Assembly: GCA_035439505.1 (NCBI GenBank)
Contig: DAORKJ010000005.1
Location: 1-64,000, forward strand
DNA from: UBA7236 sp035439505
GTDB taxonomy: Bacteria; Bacteroidota; Bacteroidia; Chitinophagales; BACL12
Length of the DNA: 64,000 bases
Reading direction: 5' to 3'
Position numbers and translations under genes: made by a program. Below are positions 1 to 8,304 of the stretch, piece after piece (position 1 is the stretch's first letter; every line of letters starts with the position of its first letter). Below the pieces are notes generated by a model, which was not told the DNA's origin, did not search any database, and saw only the letters and a program-made list of their open reading frames with translations.

Positions 1-342
1 CACCGAAAATGTATGCTGGTCGGGGTGACTTATGTCAATGTTTGAGGTGATAATATGGGGAATTTTTGGGGTGATTTTTGGTGAGGGGATGTGTGTCAAA
101 CTTATTTGATAGTTCCTAAAAGTGCGCAAAAAGCTTCGATTGTAGAGAAAACATGCCAATGTGCTAATGTGCTGATTTGATGATGTGCTAATTAAACAGC
201 CGGCTTTGGCTATTATTTTTAATTAACATTTTGTTGCAGCGCAAAGCGGGAAGGGATTGTGATGCTCCCAAAAATTCTTTTATCTAAAATTAATCCGTCT
301 AAATCCGTTTAATCTGTTTAATCTGTGTTCCGTTTAAATCCC
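1..342. other. Gene-free region with short repeated phrases
   Basis: I see no credible gene here. Positions 159-193 hold a degenerate tandem of the phrase ATGTGCTAAT. Positions 292-338 hold a run of AATCCGTTTAATCTG-like phrases that stops just before the tryptophanase stop codon. A closely related phrase reappears at 2080-2115, below the radA stop. I read both as non-coding repeats of the kind dispersed through intergenic DNA. No T-run hairpin convincing enough to call a terminator was found. Confidence 0.6.
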
Positions 343-1719
343 TTATTTCAACCGCTCAAAATGCGCCGTAAAATGTCTTAAAAATTGGGGTTCTTTGGTG
401 ATTTTTAAGCCTTTTACTTTTTTGCTGTTTTTGAGCACTTCGTCGAAAACTTCGATTACATAATCGATATGCGATTGGGTGTAAACTCTTCGCGGAATAG
501 CGAGGCGAACTAATTCCTGAGGTGCGGGAATTAATTTACCTGATTTATTATATTTTCCGAACATGACGCTGCCAATTTCCACGCAACGAATGCCACCTGT
601 AGTATACAATTCACAAACCAATGCTTGTCCGGGATATTCATGCACCGGAATTTGCGGATATAATTTTTTTGCATCAACGTATACTGCATGTCCGCCAATG
701 GGATATAAAATTGGCACACCATGTTGCTTAATTCTATCGCCTAAATAAGCAGTACTTTTGATACGATAATTTAAATAATCATCGTCAAAAACTTCTTTTA
801 ATCCGACCGCAATGGCTTCCATATCGCGACCACTCAAACCGCCGTAAGTGCTAAAGCCTTCGGTGATGATGAGTAAATTCATACAAGCATCGGCTAATTT
901 TTTATCGGCTACCGCTAAAAATCCACCCATATTTACTAAAGCATCTTTTTTTGCACTCATAATAGCACCATCGGCTAACGCAAACATTTGTTGCGCAATT
1001 TGTCGGTAGCTGTGATTGGCATACGCTTTTTCACGATGTTTAATAAAATAAGCATTTTCGGCAACGCGGCAACAATCGAGAATGCATAATAATTTATTTT
1101 TTTTGCAGAGTGCAGATACTGCTTTCATGTTTTCCATGCTCACGGGTTGTCCGCCACCACTATTATTGGTTACAGTAACAATTACTGCAGCAATATTTTT
1201 TCCATGTTTTTTTATGAGTTGTTGTAATAATGTAATATCTAAATTGCCTTTAAACGGATAATCGGTGTCGAAATCTTTTCCTTCTTTTACGGGAATATCG
1301 ATTGCTGTTGCGCCACTAAATTCAATATTTGCTCTGGTTGTATCAAAATGCGTATTGCTGATAAATATTTTTCCTTTACCTCCCAAATAACCATATAAAA
1401 TACGCTCAGCAGCACGGCCCTGGTGCGTAGGCAAAACAAATTCGAAACCTGTTAAATCGTTTACGGCATCATAAAAACGTTCCCAGCTTGCAGCACCTGC
1501 ATAACTTTCATCGCCCTGCATCATAGCAGCCCATTGATTCTGACTCATGGCAGATGTACCGCTGTCGGTAAGCATATCAATAATTACCTGCGATGATTTT
1601 AAGAGGAAGGGATTGTAATGTGCGTTTTTAATATAATTTTTCCGCTCCGCAACCGAACTCATTTTAATTGGCTCAACCGTCTTAATACGAAACGGCTCAA
1701 TAATCGTTTTAAATGCCAT
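343..1719 (-). CDS. tnaA: Tryptophanase (PLP-dependent beta-eliminating lyase)
   Basis: The product (458 aa) belongs to the tryptophanase/tyrosine phenol-lyase family, cytosolic fold-type I PLP enzymes that split tryptophan to indole, pyruvate and ammonia, or tyrosine to phenol. The PLP lysine is K257 in MSAKKDALV, and D215/R218 lie in the cofactor pocket. Three positions that separate the two activities all read as tryptophanase: D126 in THFDTTR (Thr in tyrosine phenol-lyase), V380 in CVEIG (Arg in the lyase) and H449 in LRHFTAHF (Phe in the lyase). I therefore infer tryptophanase. Length is close to both families (456-471 aa). The gene stands alone, with no tnaB-type permease or leader peptide next to it, and upstream DNA is full of repeats. 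Substrate assignment rests on comparison from memory of known enzymes. Confidence 0.88.
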   Translation of the reverse strand: MAFKTIIEPFRIKTVEPIKMSSVAERKNYIKNAHYNPFLLKSSQVIIDMLTDSGTSAMSQNQWAAMMQGDESYAGAASWERFYDAVNDLTGFEFVLPTHQGRAAERILYGYLGGKGKIFISNTHFDTTRANIEFSGATAIDIPVKEGKDFDTDYPFKGNLDITLLQQLIKKHGKNIAAVIVTVTNNSGGGQPVSMENMKAVSALCKKNKLLCILDCCRVAENAYFIKHREKAYANHSYRQIAQQMFALADGAIMSAKKDALVNMGGFLAVADKKLADACMNLLIITEGFSTYGGLSGRDMEAIAVGLKEVFDDDYLNYRIKSTAYLGDRIKQHGVPILYPIGGHAVYVDAKKLYPQIPVHEYPGQALVCELYTTGGIRCVEIGSVMFGKYNKSGKLIPAPQELVRLAIPRRVYTQSHIDYVIEVFDEVLKNSKKVKGLKITKEPQFLRHFTAHFERLK

Positions 1720-1822
1720 AACCTAAATTTCAGGCAAAGGTGAACCAAGGTTGATTGCTATCAAATGATTAAAATCATAGGAAATAGTTTGGTGGTTTGA
1801 ATGGAATTTTGGAAGAGAAGGA

Positions 1823-2042
1823 ACCTGCCTGGCGGCAGACAGGCGCAGATGACGCGGATACTTCGTAACGCGGATAAGGGCTGATGCCTGCGGCGCTTTT
1901 TGATTGGGTTGAATTTGAAAAAGGGACCTGCCTGGCGGCAGACAGGCACAGATGACGCGGATGCTTCGCAACGCGGATAAGGGCTGATGCCTGCGGCGCT
2001 TATTAAAAATGTTAAGTTTGAAAAGGAACCTGCCTGACGGCA
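1823..2042. repeat. 103-bp period direct repeat, two full units and a third start
   Basis: Unit one (1823-1898) and unit two (1926-2001) match over about 76 bases with a handful of differences. A third partial unit starts at 2028 and keeps 15 bases. Each unit opens with ACCTGCCTGGCGGCAGACAG, which can fold into a short imperfect hairpin, and ends with CTGATGCCTGCGGCGCTT. GC content is far above that of the surrounding DNA. This resembles dispersed extragenic palindromic repeats rather than a coding feature. Confidence 0.8.
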
Positions 2043-2052
2043 AAATAGCACC

Positions 2053-2098
2053 GGTTAAACGGATTTAATGGGTTAACACAGATTAAATCCGTTTAACC
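2053..2098. repeat. Perfect 16-bp inverted repeat (hairpin)
   Basis: Arm one is 2053-2068 (GGTTAAACGGATTTAA) and arm two is 2083-2098, its exact reverse complement, with a 14-nt loop. It lies 157 bp past the radA stop and 334 bp before the tnaA start. There is no U-run after either arm, so I call it a hairpin-forming repeat rather than an intrinsic terminator. Confidence 0.8.
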
Positions 2099-2254
2099 AG
2101 TTCAATCTGTTTTCCATTTAAAAAAAGTTCTAACTTTTGTATTAAATGCAAAAAAATTATGGAAATGTAAAATCAATCTAAAAACAAATCCGCGCAAATC
2201 CACCCACACATCATTCAAACAAAACAAATCCGCGTCATCCGCGTTCCTTGTATT

Positions 2255-3634
2255 TCACCCCTCTGCAAAAAGTTCTTTGTAAATCTGCTCCATCTTCCCC
2301 GCAGCTTTAATTTCGATTTTGTATTTCGCCACGTTAAGCGATTTCATATTGTGCTTCGAAATATAAATCGTATCAAACCCTAATTTTTCTGCTTCAGTAA
2401 TTCGTTGCTCAATACGACTTACACCGCGCAGCTCACCACTCAATCCGACCTCAGCAGCAAAACAAATATTTAAAGGCAATGCAATATCACTAATAGATGA
2501 TAACAATGCACAAGCAATACTTAAATCAATAGCAGGATCTTCCACCCGCAAACCACCTGCAATATTTAAAAACACATCTTTATTGCCAAATGCAAACCCG
2601 CCTCGTTTTTCTAATACTGCAAGTAACATATTCATTCTTCGCAAATCGAAACCGGTTGCGGTGCGCTGCGGATTGCCATATACTGCCGGACTTACCAATG
2701 CCTGCACTTCAATCAACATCGGTCGCATACCTTCCATAGTTGCGGCAATTGCAACACCACTCAGTGGTTCTTCTTTTTCGGTGATTAATAATTCGCTCGG
2801 ATTATTTACCTGTTGCAAACCATCACCTTCCATTTTGTAAATGCCAATTTCGCTAGTGGAACCAAAACGATTTTTAATGGTGCGCAAAATACGATGCGTA
2901 TAATTTCTGTCCCCTTCAAATTGTAACACACTATCTACCATATGTTCCAAAATTTTTGGTCCGGCGATATAACCTTCTTTATTGATATGTCCAATAATAA
3001 ATACCGGCACATTACTCTCTTTCGAAAATCGCATTAATTGTCCGGCACATTCTTTTATTTGTGCAATACTTCCTGCAGTGGAATCAACAAAATCAGAAAC
3101 TAAAGTTTGTATCGAATCAATAATCACCAACTCGGGACCAAGTTGTTTTATTTGTTTAAATAATTTATTGATTGCTACTTCTGTTGAAATAAATAAATTG
3201 GCATTTTTACCTTTCAGTCTGTCGGCGCGCATTTTAATTTGCTGCTCACTTTCTTCACCACTTACATATAATACTTTGAGTTTTTTTAAGGTAAGTGCCA
3301 GTTGCAGCATGAGGGTCGATTTGCCGATTCCGGGCTCACCACCAACCAAAACCAGGCTACCGGGCACAATTCCCCCACCGAGGGTTCGGTTCAACTCAAG
3401 GTCTCCGGTATCAATTCTAACGGTATCGCCTGCTGTAATTTCATCCAGCGCAAGAGGAAAATTGCCCTTTTTATCGGGTTTTTCATCTTTCCATACCTCT
3501 TTATCGTCAGGGCGCTCAATTACTTCTTCCGTAAAAGTGTTCCATTCCGCACAACTTGGGCATTTGCCCTGCCATTTCGGCGATTCGAATCCGCAATTCC
3601 TACAAAAGAATGCTGTTTTTGCTTTTGCTGCCAT
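2255..3634 (-). CDS. radA: DNA repair protein RadA/Sms
   Basis: RadA (459 aa) is a RecA-like, DnaB-type ATPase that drives branch migration of recombination intermediates in the cytosol. The order of parts is canonical. An N-terminal C4 zinc finger (C11, C14, C25, C28) comes first, then a RecA-type core with Walker A GGEPGIGKST at 98-107, then the RadA-specific KNRFG motif at about 254-258, then a Lon-protease-like C-terminal domain. Length matches the family (about 450-460 aa). It is transcribed away from the DUF853 ATPase gene, with only 57 bp between the two starts, so the promoters are back to back. Nothing appears broken. Confidence 0.96.
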   Translation of the reverse strand: MAAKAKTAFFCRNCGFESPKWQGKCPSCAEWNTFTEEVIERPDDKEVWKDEKPDKKGNFPLALDEITAGDTVRIDTGDLELNRTLGGGIVPGSLVLVGGEPGIGKSTLMLQLALTLKKLKVLYVSGEESEQQIKMRADRLKGKNANLFISTEVAINKLFKQIKQLGPELVIIDSIQTLVSDFVDSTAGSIAQIKECAGQLMRFSKESNVPVFIIGHINKEGYIAGPKILEHMVDSVLQFEGDRNYTHRILRTIKNRFGSTSEIGIYKMEGDGLQQVNNPSELLITEKEEPLSGVAIAATMEGMRPMLIEVQALVSPAVYGNPQRTATGFDLRRMNMLLAVLEKRGGFAFGNKDVFLNIAGGLRVEDPAIDLSIACALLSSISDIALPLNICFAAEVGLSGELRGVSRIEQRITEAEKLGFDTIYISKHNMKSLNVAKYKIEIKAAGKMEQIYKELFAEG

Positions 3635-3661
3635 GTATTTACCACACCAAATTTTAAGGCG

Positions 3662-3669
3662 TATCTTTG
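3662..3669 (+). promoter_or_regulatory. Bacteroidota -7 promoter element (TATCTTTG)
   Basis: TATCTTTG matches the TAnnTTTG -7 consensus of the Bacteroidota primary sigma factor. It lies 22 bp before the chosen GTG start of the DUF853 gene and supports that start over upstream codons inside radA. No clear TTTG -33 box is seen at the usual distance. Confidence 0.5.
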
Positions 3670-3691
3670 CCGCAAATTAAAACATTTTTTT

Positions 3692-5236
3692 GTGGATCGT
3701 TCAGAACAGTTCAAACAAACGATAACCGAGGGCTATAATTTCCAGGGGAAGTCCATCATTTTGGGGACAGCCATACTTGACCATCAGCCTTTAGAACAAA
3801 CACATGTGAAGGTGCCTTTGCGCATGATGAACCGTCATGGATTGGTGGCTGGAGCTACAGGAACAGGAAAAACTAAAACCCTTCAGGGAATAGTTGAGCA
3901 GTTGAGCGATAATGGCGTCGGCGTTTTGATTATGGATATTAAGGGTGATGTGAGTGGTATTGCCATGTCAGGAACACCTAATCCAAAAATTGATGAGCGC
4001 ATGCAAAAAATCGGAAAAACCTGGCAAGCCAGAAATTATCCGGTGGAATTAATGAGCATCAGTCAGGAAAAAGGTGTAAAATTACGCGCTACCGTTTCGG
4101 AGTTCGGACCGGTTTTATTTTCCAAAATTTTAGAATTAAATGATATTCAGGAAGGTGTTGTTTCGCTGGTATTTAAATATTGCGACGACAACGGACTGCC
4201 TTTGCTCGATTTAAAAGACTTTAGAAAAACGCTCAATTTTTTAACCAACGAGGGCAAAGCTGAAATTGAATCGAATTACGGAAAAATAAGTACATCGAGT
4301 GCAGGAACTATTTTGCGTAAAATAATCGAAATAGAAGAGCAGGGTGCAGATGTGTTTTTTGGAGAAAAAAGTTTTGATGTGGAAGACCTTTGTCGTATCA
4401 ATGATAAAGGACAGGCATATATTAATATTTTGCGGTTAACGGACATACAAAGCAAACCGAAATTGTTTTCAACTTTTATGTTGTGTTTGCTGGCAGAAGT
4501 ATATCAGACTTTTCCGGAAATTGGTGACAAGGAAGACCCTAAGCTGGTAATTATTATTGATGAAGCACATTTAATTTTTAATGAAGCGAGTAAAAGTTTA
4601 TTGGAGCAAATTCAAACGATTGTAAAATTAATTCGCTCGAAAGGAGTGGGTATTTTTTTCTGCACGCAACTGCCAACAGATATTCCACCTGAAGTTTTAT
4701 CGCAGCTGGGGTTAAAAATTCAGCATGCCTTACGTGCATTTACTGCTAACGACCGCAAGGCTATTAAATTAACGTCAGAAAATTATCCTTTAACAGATTA
4801 TTATAAAACAGATGAGCTGTTAACCAATTTAGGTATTGGAGAGGCGATTGTAAGCGCATTAAATGAAAAAGGCGCACCTACACCGCTTGCGCACACTTTA
4901 TTAGTTGCACCGCAGTCGAGAATGGATATTTTAAGTGATGATGAAATGAATACCATTTTACAAAACTCCGCGTTGGTAAAAAATTATAATGAAAGTATCG
5001 ACAGAGAGAGTGCGTATGAAATGCTCAATAAAAAATTGGAAGCAAGTGTAAAAGCTGCGGAAAAAGAAAAAGAACTTGTTGAAAAAGAAAAACAAATAAA
5101 GCAGGAAAACAGAGAGAAGAAAATTAAACAACACGAAGACAAACCATTAATAGATAATCAAACAAAAAAACGTTTAGTAAATTCGGCAATCACACTTGTG
5201 CAAAGAGGATTGTTAGGATTATTAAAACGTCGTTAA
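3692..5236 (+). CDS. HerA-like DUF853 ATPase (YjgR family)
   Basis: This is a 514-aa P-loop ATPase of the HerA/FtsK superfamily, DUF853 branch, close in length to E. coli YjgR (about 500 aa). Walker A is GATGTGKT at 54-61 and Walker B is LVIIIDEAH near 285-293. The C-terminal 80 residues are a Lys/Glu-rich probable coiled coil followed by a basic tail. The open frame extends upstream into antisense radA, but that part cannot be coding. I chose GTG 3692 because a -7 promoter box sits just before it and conserved sequence begins here. Family members are thought to be DNA-translocating or nucleic-acid-remodelling ATPases, but the cellular role is not established. It is followed after 27 bp by the OmpA-type gene and then tatC, probably one transcript. 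Confidence 0.85.
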   Translation: MDRSEQFKQTITEGYNFQGKSIILGTAILDHQPLEQTHVKVPLRMMNRHGLVAGATGTGKTKTLQGIVEQLSDNGVGVLIMDIKGDVSGIAMSGTPNPKIDERMQKIGKTWQARNYPVELMSISQEKGVKLRATVSEFGPVLFSKILELNDIQEGVVSLVFKYCDDNGLPLLDLKDFRKTLNFLTNEGKAEIESNYGKISTSSAGTILRKIIEIEEQGADVFFGEKSFDVEDLCRINDKGQAYINILRLTDIQSKPKLFSTFMLCLLAEVYQTFPEIGDKEDPKLVIIIDEAHLIFNEASKSLLEQIQTIVKLIRSKGVGIFFCTQLPTDIPPEVLSQLGLKIQHALRAFTANDRKAIKLTSENYPLTDYYKTDELLTNLGIGEAIVSALNEKGAPTPLAHTLLVAPQSRMDILSDDEMNTILQNSALVKNYNESIDRESAYEMLNKKLEASVKAAEKEKELVEKEKQIKQENREKKIKQHEDKPLIDNQTKKRLVNSAITLVQRGLLGLLKRR

Positions 5237-5263
5237 TTTAACCGATAAAATATTATAAATAAA

Positions 5264-6274
5264 ATGAACAACCGTATGAAACAATTAACATTCGCAGGCA
5301 TGGTAATAATGTTATTATTTACTGCTTGCGTTCCGCAGCGTCAATTTCAGGATGTTGTTGCTGCCAGAGATAAATGTTTGCAAGACACTGCTGTTATGGC
5401 AAGTCAGTTGCGCGCAAGAAATACCGAAGTTGCCCAACTGGAAGAACAAATTAAACAAATGCAATCCAGCATGTCGCTGATGCGTAAGGACTCTGTGGAC
5501 ATTCATAGTCGTTACGACCAAATGGTAAAAGCGAATGAGCAATTGCGTCAAATTGAGGATATGCTAAATAACAGAATAAATCAGTTATTGGCATTATCAT
5601 CCACTGAAAATCAACAATTACGTGAAGATTTACAACGCAAGTCGGATGAGTTATTATTAAAAGAAAAAGAACTTAATAATAAAGCACAAATATTAACCGA
5701 CCAGCAAAAAAGTATTGAAACATTAAACAAAGATTTAGAAGCGAGGTCTAAACGCGTGCAGGAATTGGAAGATATTTTAAACAAACAGGAACAAACGGTA
5801 ATTGATTTAAAAAACACTATCGATAAAGCATTGTCCGGCTTTAGTTCCAGCGACTTAACTGTTGAGCGTAAAAATGGCAAAGTATATGTTTCATTAAGCG
5901 AAAAATTGTTGTTTGCTTCAGGCAGTACAGTTGTTGACCCAAAAGGAAAAGATGCTTTGAAAAAAGTAGCTGATGTATTAAAAACAAATGGCGATATCAC
6001 TGTTGAAATTGAAGGACATACCGATAACGTGCCTTTAAAAAGTGCTAATTTTCCTAAAGACAACTGGGACTTGAGTGTTTTACGTGCAACTAGTATCGTG
6101 AAAATTTTGACTGTAGATAATGGCGTAGATGCAAAAAGAGTTACTGCTGCCGGTCGCGGTGAATATTTCCCTGTTGCCGACAATGGAACAACAGATGGCA
6201 AATCTAAAAACAGAAGAACGGAAATTATTTTAAGTCCGAACCTCGATGCCTTATACGATTTGTTAAATAAATAA
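5264..6274 (+). CDS. OmpA-family peptidoglycan-binding lipoprotein with coiled coil
   Basis: A lipoprotein signal ends in the lipobox LFTAC (Cys at about residue 21). Residues about 35-190 form a long heptad-rich coiled coil. The C-terminal about 120 residues are an OmpA-like domain with EGHTDNVP and the NRRTEI motif, which in this family bind the diaminopimelate peptide of peptidoglycan. The protein is therefore expected to be anchored in the outer membrane and to reach the cell wall. The length of 336 aa is ordinary for this architecture in Bacteroidota. It lies between the DUF853 ATPase and tatC with 27-bp gaps on both sides. Specific function is unknown. Confidence 0.88.
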   Translation: MNNRMKQLTFAGMVIMLLFTACVPQRQFQDVVAARDKCLQDTAVMASQLRARNTEVAQLEEQIKQMQSSMSLMRKDSVDIHSRYDQMVKANEQLRQIEDMLNNRINQLLALSSTENQQLREDLQRKSDELLLKEKELNNKAQILTDQQKSIETLNKDLEARSKRVQELEDILNKQEQTVIDLKNTIDKALSGFSSSDLTVERKNGKVYVSLSEKLLFASGSTVVDPKGKDALKKVADVLKTNGDITVEIEGHTDNVPLKSANFPKDNWDLSVLRATSIVKILTVDNGVDAKRVTAAGRGEYFPVADNGTTDGKSKNRRTEIILSPNLDALYDLLNK

Positions 6275-6301
6275 TTAGAAAAGATAATTTAGGATAAGTT
6301 A

Positions 6302-7123
6302 ATGGCTGCTATTAAGAAGAATAAGGATGAGATGTCGTTTATGGACCATCTCGAGGATTTGCGTTGGCATCTGGTGAGGATTGTTGCGGTGGTAATTCTG
6401 TTTAGTATTGTATTTTTAATTTATCCGGATTTTATTTTCGACAAAATAATTCTCGCACCAAAAAGTCCTGATTTTGTCACCTACAAAATCTTTTGTGACA
6501 TTGGTGAACGATTTAATATCGGCGGGTTATGTTATACGCAGCTCGATTATGAGTTGTTTTATTTGAATTTATCTTCAGGATTTTTATTCTATATAAAAAT
6601 CGCATTTATGGCGGGTTTTATTTTCGCTTTCCCTTATATATTGTGGGAAATATGGCGATTTGTAAAACCTGCATTGCACGACAACGAAAAAAGTAATTTG
6701 GGAGGGGTAATTATCATTTCCACATTACTTTTTTATGTCGGCGTGTTTTTTGGGTATTTCCTCATGGCTCCTTTTTCTATCAACTTTTTGGCAACATTTA
6801 GTTTAAGCGACCAAATTGAAAATCAATTTACATTTGATTCTTACCTCGGTATTTTAACCGGCATGGTATTGTGGACGGGTGTAATTTTTGAAATTCCGAT
6901 GGTGGCTTATTTCCTTGCGAAATTGGGATTGTTAGGAAGAGAATTTTTAGCCAATAATCGCAAATATGCATTTATAGTTTCTCTCGTTTTGGCTGCGATT
7001 ATAACACCTTCCGGTGATGCATTTAGTTTGTTTTTAGTAGCCATGCCTTTGTGGATTTTGTATGAAGTGAGTATTGTGGTGGTAATGGTGGTTGAAAAAC
7101 GTAAACTCAAACAGGTAGATTAA
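6302..7123 (+). CDS. tatC: Sec-independent protein translocase subunit TatC
   Basis: TatC (273 aa) is the multispanning receptor of the twin-arginine export pathway, which moves folded proteins across the inner membrane. The conserved N-terminal MDHLEDLRWHL segment carries the signal-peptide-binding acidic residues. About six hydrophobic segments follow, with the conserved FEIP near the middle and ITPSGDAFS late in the protein. tatA/tatB are not adjacent. A likely client in this window is the flavin oxidase at 11556, which has an RR signal. The gene ends at the repeat region and 9 bp after its stop begins a TTTCACGCG arm that could pair with 7265-7273. Confidence 0.95.
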   Translation: MAAIKKNKDEMSFMDHLEDLRWHLVRIVAVVILFSIVFLIYPDFIFDKIILAPKSPDFVTYKIFCDIGERFNIGGLCYTQLDYELFYLNLSSGFLFYIKIAFMAGFIFAFPYILWEIWRFVKPALHDNEKSNLGGVIIISTLLFYVGVFFGYFLMAPFSINFLATFSLSDQIENQFTFDSYLGILTGMVLWTGVIFEIPMVAYFLAKLGLLGREFLANNRKYAFIVSLVLAAIITPSGDAFSLFLVAMPLWILYEVSIVVVMVVEKRKLKQVD

Positions 7124-7568
7124 AGTGTTTGTTTCACGCGAAGGCGCGGAGGGGATTGATGAATTGATGTGTGATATGGTTTGTTTTTGAGTTCGCGGAG
7201 CTGATAAACCAGTTTAGTGGTTGTTTTTTTTAATTTCCTTACCATCTCCGCTTTCTCCCTTCTCCGCGTGAAATATTCACACATATAAAAATTATTTGTT
7301 TCTCGCAAAGTCGCTAAGTTTTAAAAAAAAGTATGGTGTGTGATATGGATTGTTTTTAGGCACGCAAAGCTTTTAAACCATAGTACCTTTGCTTGCTTGA
7401 ACTGGTTTTTTATTTAAACATGGTACATTTATTTGAACCTTAACCTTTGGGCCTTTGCGAGAAATACGTTCTACATGTTAAGTGTATTTGTTTCACGCGA
7501 AGGCGCGGAGATTTTATGTTTGTATAATGTGTGATATGGATTGTTTTTGAGCTCGCGGAGTTTCTAAA

Positions 7569-7668
7569 NNNNNNNNNNNNNNNNNNNNNNNNNNNNNNNN
7601 NNNNNNNNNNNNNNNNNNNNNNNNNNNNNNNNNNNNNNNNNNNNNNNNNNNNNNNNNNNNNNNNNNNN
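7569..7668. other. Assembly gap of 100 N
   Basis: Exactly 100 unknown bases, the usual placeholder for a gap of unknown length. The last 55 bases before it (7514-7568) are identical to the first 55 after it (7669-7723), so the two contigs probably overlap here and the true gap may be zero. Confidence 0.97.
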
Positions 7669-7797
7669 TTATGTTTGTATAATGTGTGATATGGATTGTT
7701 TTTGAGCTCGCGGAGTTTCTAAATCAAGGCAACATTGCTTTCTTGAATAGGTTTTTTATTTAGATATGGTACATATTATTAAACCTTAACCTTTGGG

Positions 7798-7815
7798 CCC
7801 CGATAGCTATCGGGG
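7798..7815. repeat. Perfect 18-bp palindrome, copy of a dispersed palindromic repeat
   Basis: CCCCGATAGCTATCGGGG is self-complementary. Its 16-bp core recurs exactly at 62797-62812 and in degenerate form near 61475-61490, all in gene-free DNA. This points to a dispersed extragenic palindrome. Confidence 0.75.
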
Positions 7816-7838
7816 TTGCGATAAATGCATACAAACAT

Positions 7839-7846
7839 TAACTTTG
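7839..7846 (+). promoter_or_regulatory. -7 promoter element of rpiB (TAACTTTG)
   Basis: TAACTTTG fits the TAnnTTTG consensus and ends only 4 nt before the rpiB ATG. Transcription would start at or next to the start codon, giving a leaderless or near-leaderless mRNA. Confidence 0.5.
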
Positions 7847-7850
7847 TATC

Positions 7851-8291
7851 ATGCAAAACAAAACTATCGCTATTGGCTGCGATCATGCAGGCTTTCCTTA
7901 TAAAGAAGGTATCATCAATTACCTGACCTCAAATGGATATACCGTTAAAGACTGTGGCACATCCTCACTCGATTCAGTAGATTATCCTGATTACGTACAT
8001 CCACTTGCCCAAAGTATTGAGTCAGGTGAATCAGCCATGGGCGTATTAATTTGCGGAAGTGGAAACGGCGTATGTATAACAGCCAATAAACACCAACAAA
8101 TTCGCGCTGCCATGGTTTGGCGTGAAGATATTTCTGCTTTATCGCGACAACATAACAATGCCAATGTAATTTGTATTCCTGCCCGTTTTATTACTTTAGA
8201 GGAAGCAGTCAATTTTGTGCATGTATTTTTACATACCGAATTTGAAGGTGGCAGACATGCAACACGCGTTAATAAAATCACTCAATTTTAA
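7851..8291 (+). CDS. rpiB: Ribose 5-phosphate isomerase B
   Basis: RpiB (146 aa) interconverts ribose 5-phosphate and ribulose 5-phosphate in the non-oxidative pentose phosphate pathway. The family features are present: GCDHAG near the N-terminus, the phosphate-binding LICGSGNGV with the catalytic Cys, and the C-terminal GGRHATRVNKI. Length is typical (about 145-150 aa). The M28 peptidase gene starts 13 bp after the stop, so the two may share a transcript. Confidence 0.95.
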   Translation: MQNKTIAIGCDHAGFPYKEGIINYLTSNGYTVKDCGTSSLDSVDYPDYVHPLAQSIESGESAMGVLICGSGNGVCITANKHQQIRAAMVWREDISALSRQHNNANVICIPARFITLEEAVNFVHVFLHTEFEGGRHATRVNKITQF

Positions 8292-8304
8292 TTCCATTTT
8301 TTTG

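Larger units (their letters stand above)
1720..2254. other. Gene-free repeat-rich spacer between radA and tnaA
   Basis: No gene is supported here. Two minus-strand open frames exist but only translate the 103-bp repeat and a matching frame of it. The spacer holds the 103-bp direct repeat (1823-2042), a perfect 16-bp inverted repeat (2053-2098), and a CCGCG/AATCC phrase run at 2187-2250 ending at the radA stop codon. Confidence 0.6.
7124..7850. repeat. Gene-free block of dispersed repeats
   Basis: No gene is supported. The block holds copies of an element of roughly 200-270 bp. A core TGTGTGATATGGATTGTTTT occurs at 7168, 7337, 7528 and 7683 (small differences in the first). The phrase TTTCACGCGAAGGCGCGGAG occurs at 7132 and 7491. 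GGTACAT..AACCTTAACCTTTGGGCC occurs near 7421-7455 and 7768-7800. TTTCACGCG (7132-7140) is complementary to 7265-7273. The assembly gap lies inside one copy. Confidence 0.75.

Noticed and set aside
343..1719. Tyrosine phenol-lyase instead of tryptophanase
   Set aside because: Asp126, Val380 and His449 match tryptophanase at all three discriminating positions.
1723..2051. Two minus-strand frames of about 100 aa
   Set aside because: They translate the 103-bp repeat twice in different frames, and the protein sequence repeats with it. No start or family support.
2053..2098. Intrinsic terminator for radA
   Set aside because: The hairpin is strong but lacks a T-run on either strand and lies 157 bp past the stop.
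2982..3680. Plus-strand frame of 232 aa across radA
   Set aside because: It is antisense to a complete, conserved radA gene with no recognisable domain. The same applies to the 5' part of the frame that ends as the DUF853 gene.
5611..6201. Minus-strand frame of 196 aa over the OmpA-type gene
   Set aside because: The plus-strand gene has a clear lipobox and OmpA domain, while the antisense frame is Ser/Leu-rich and featureless.
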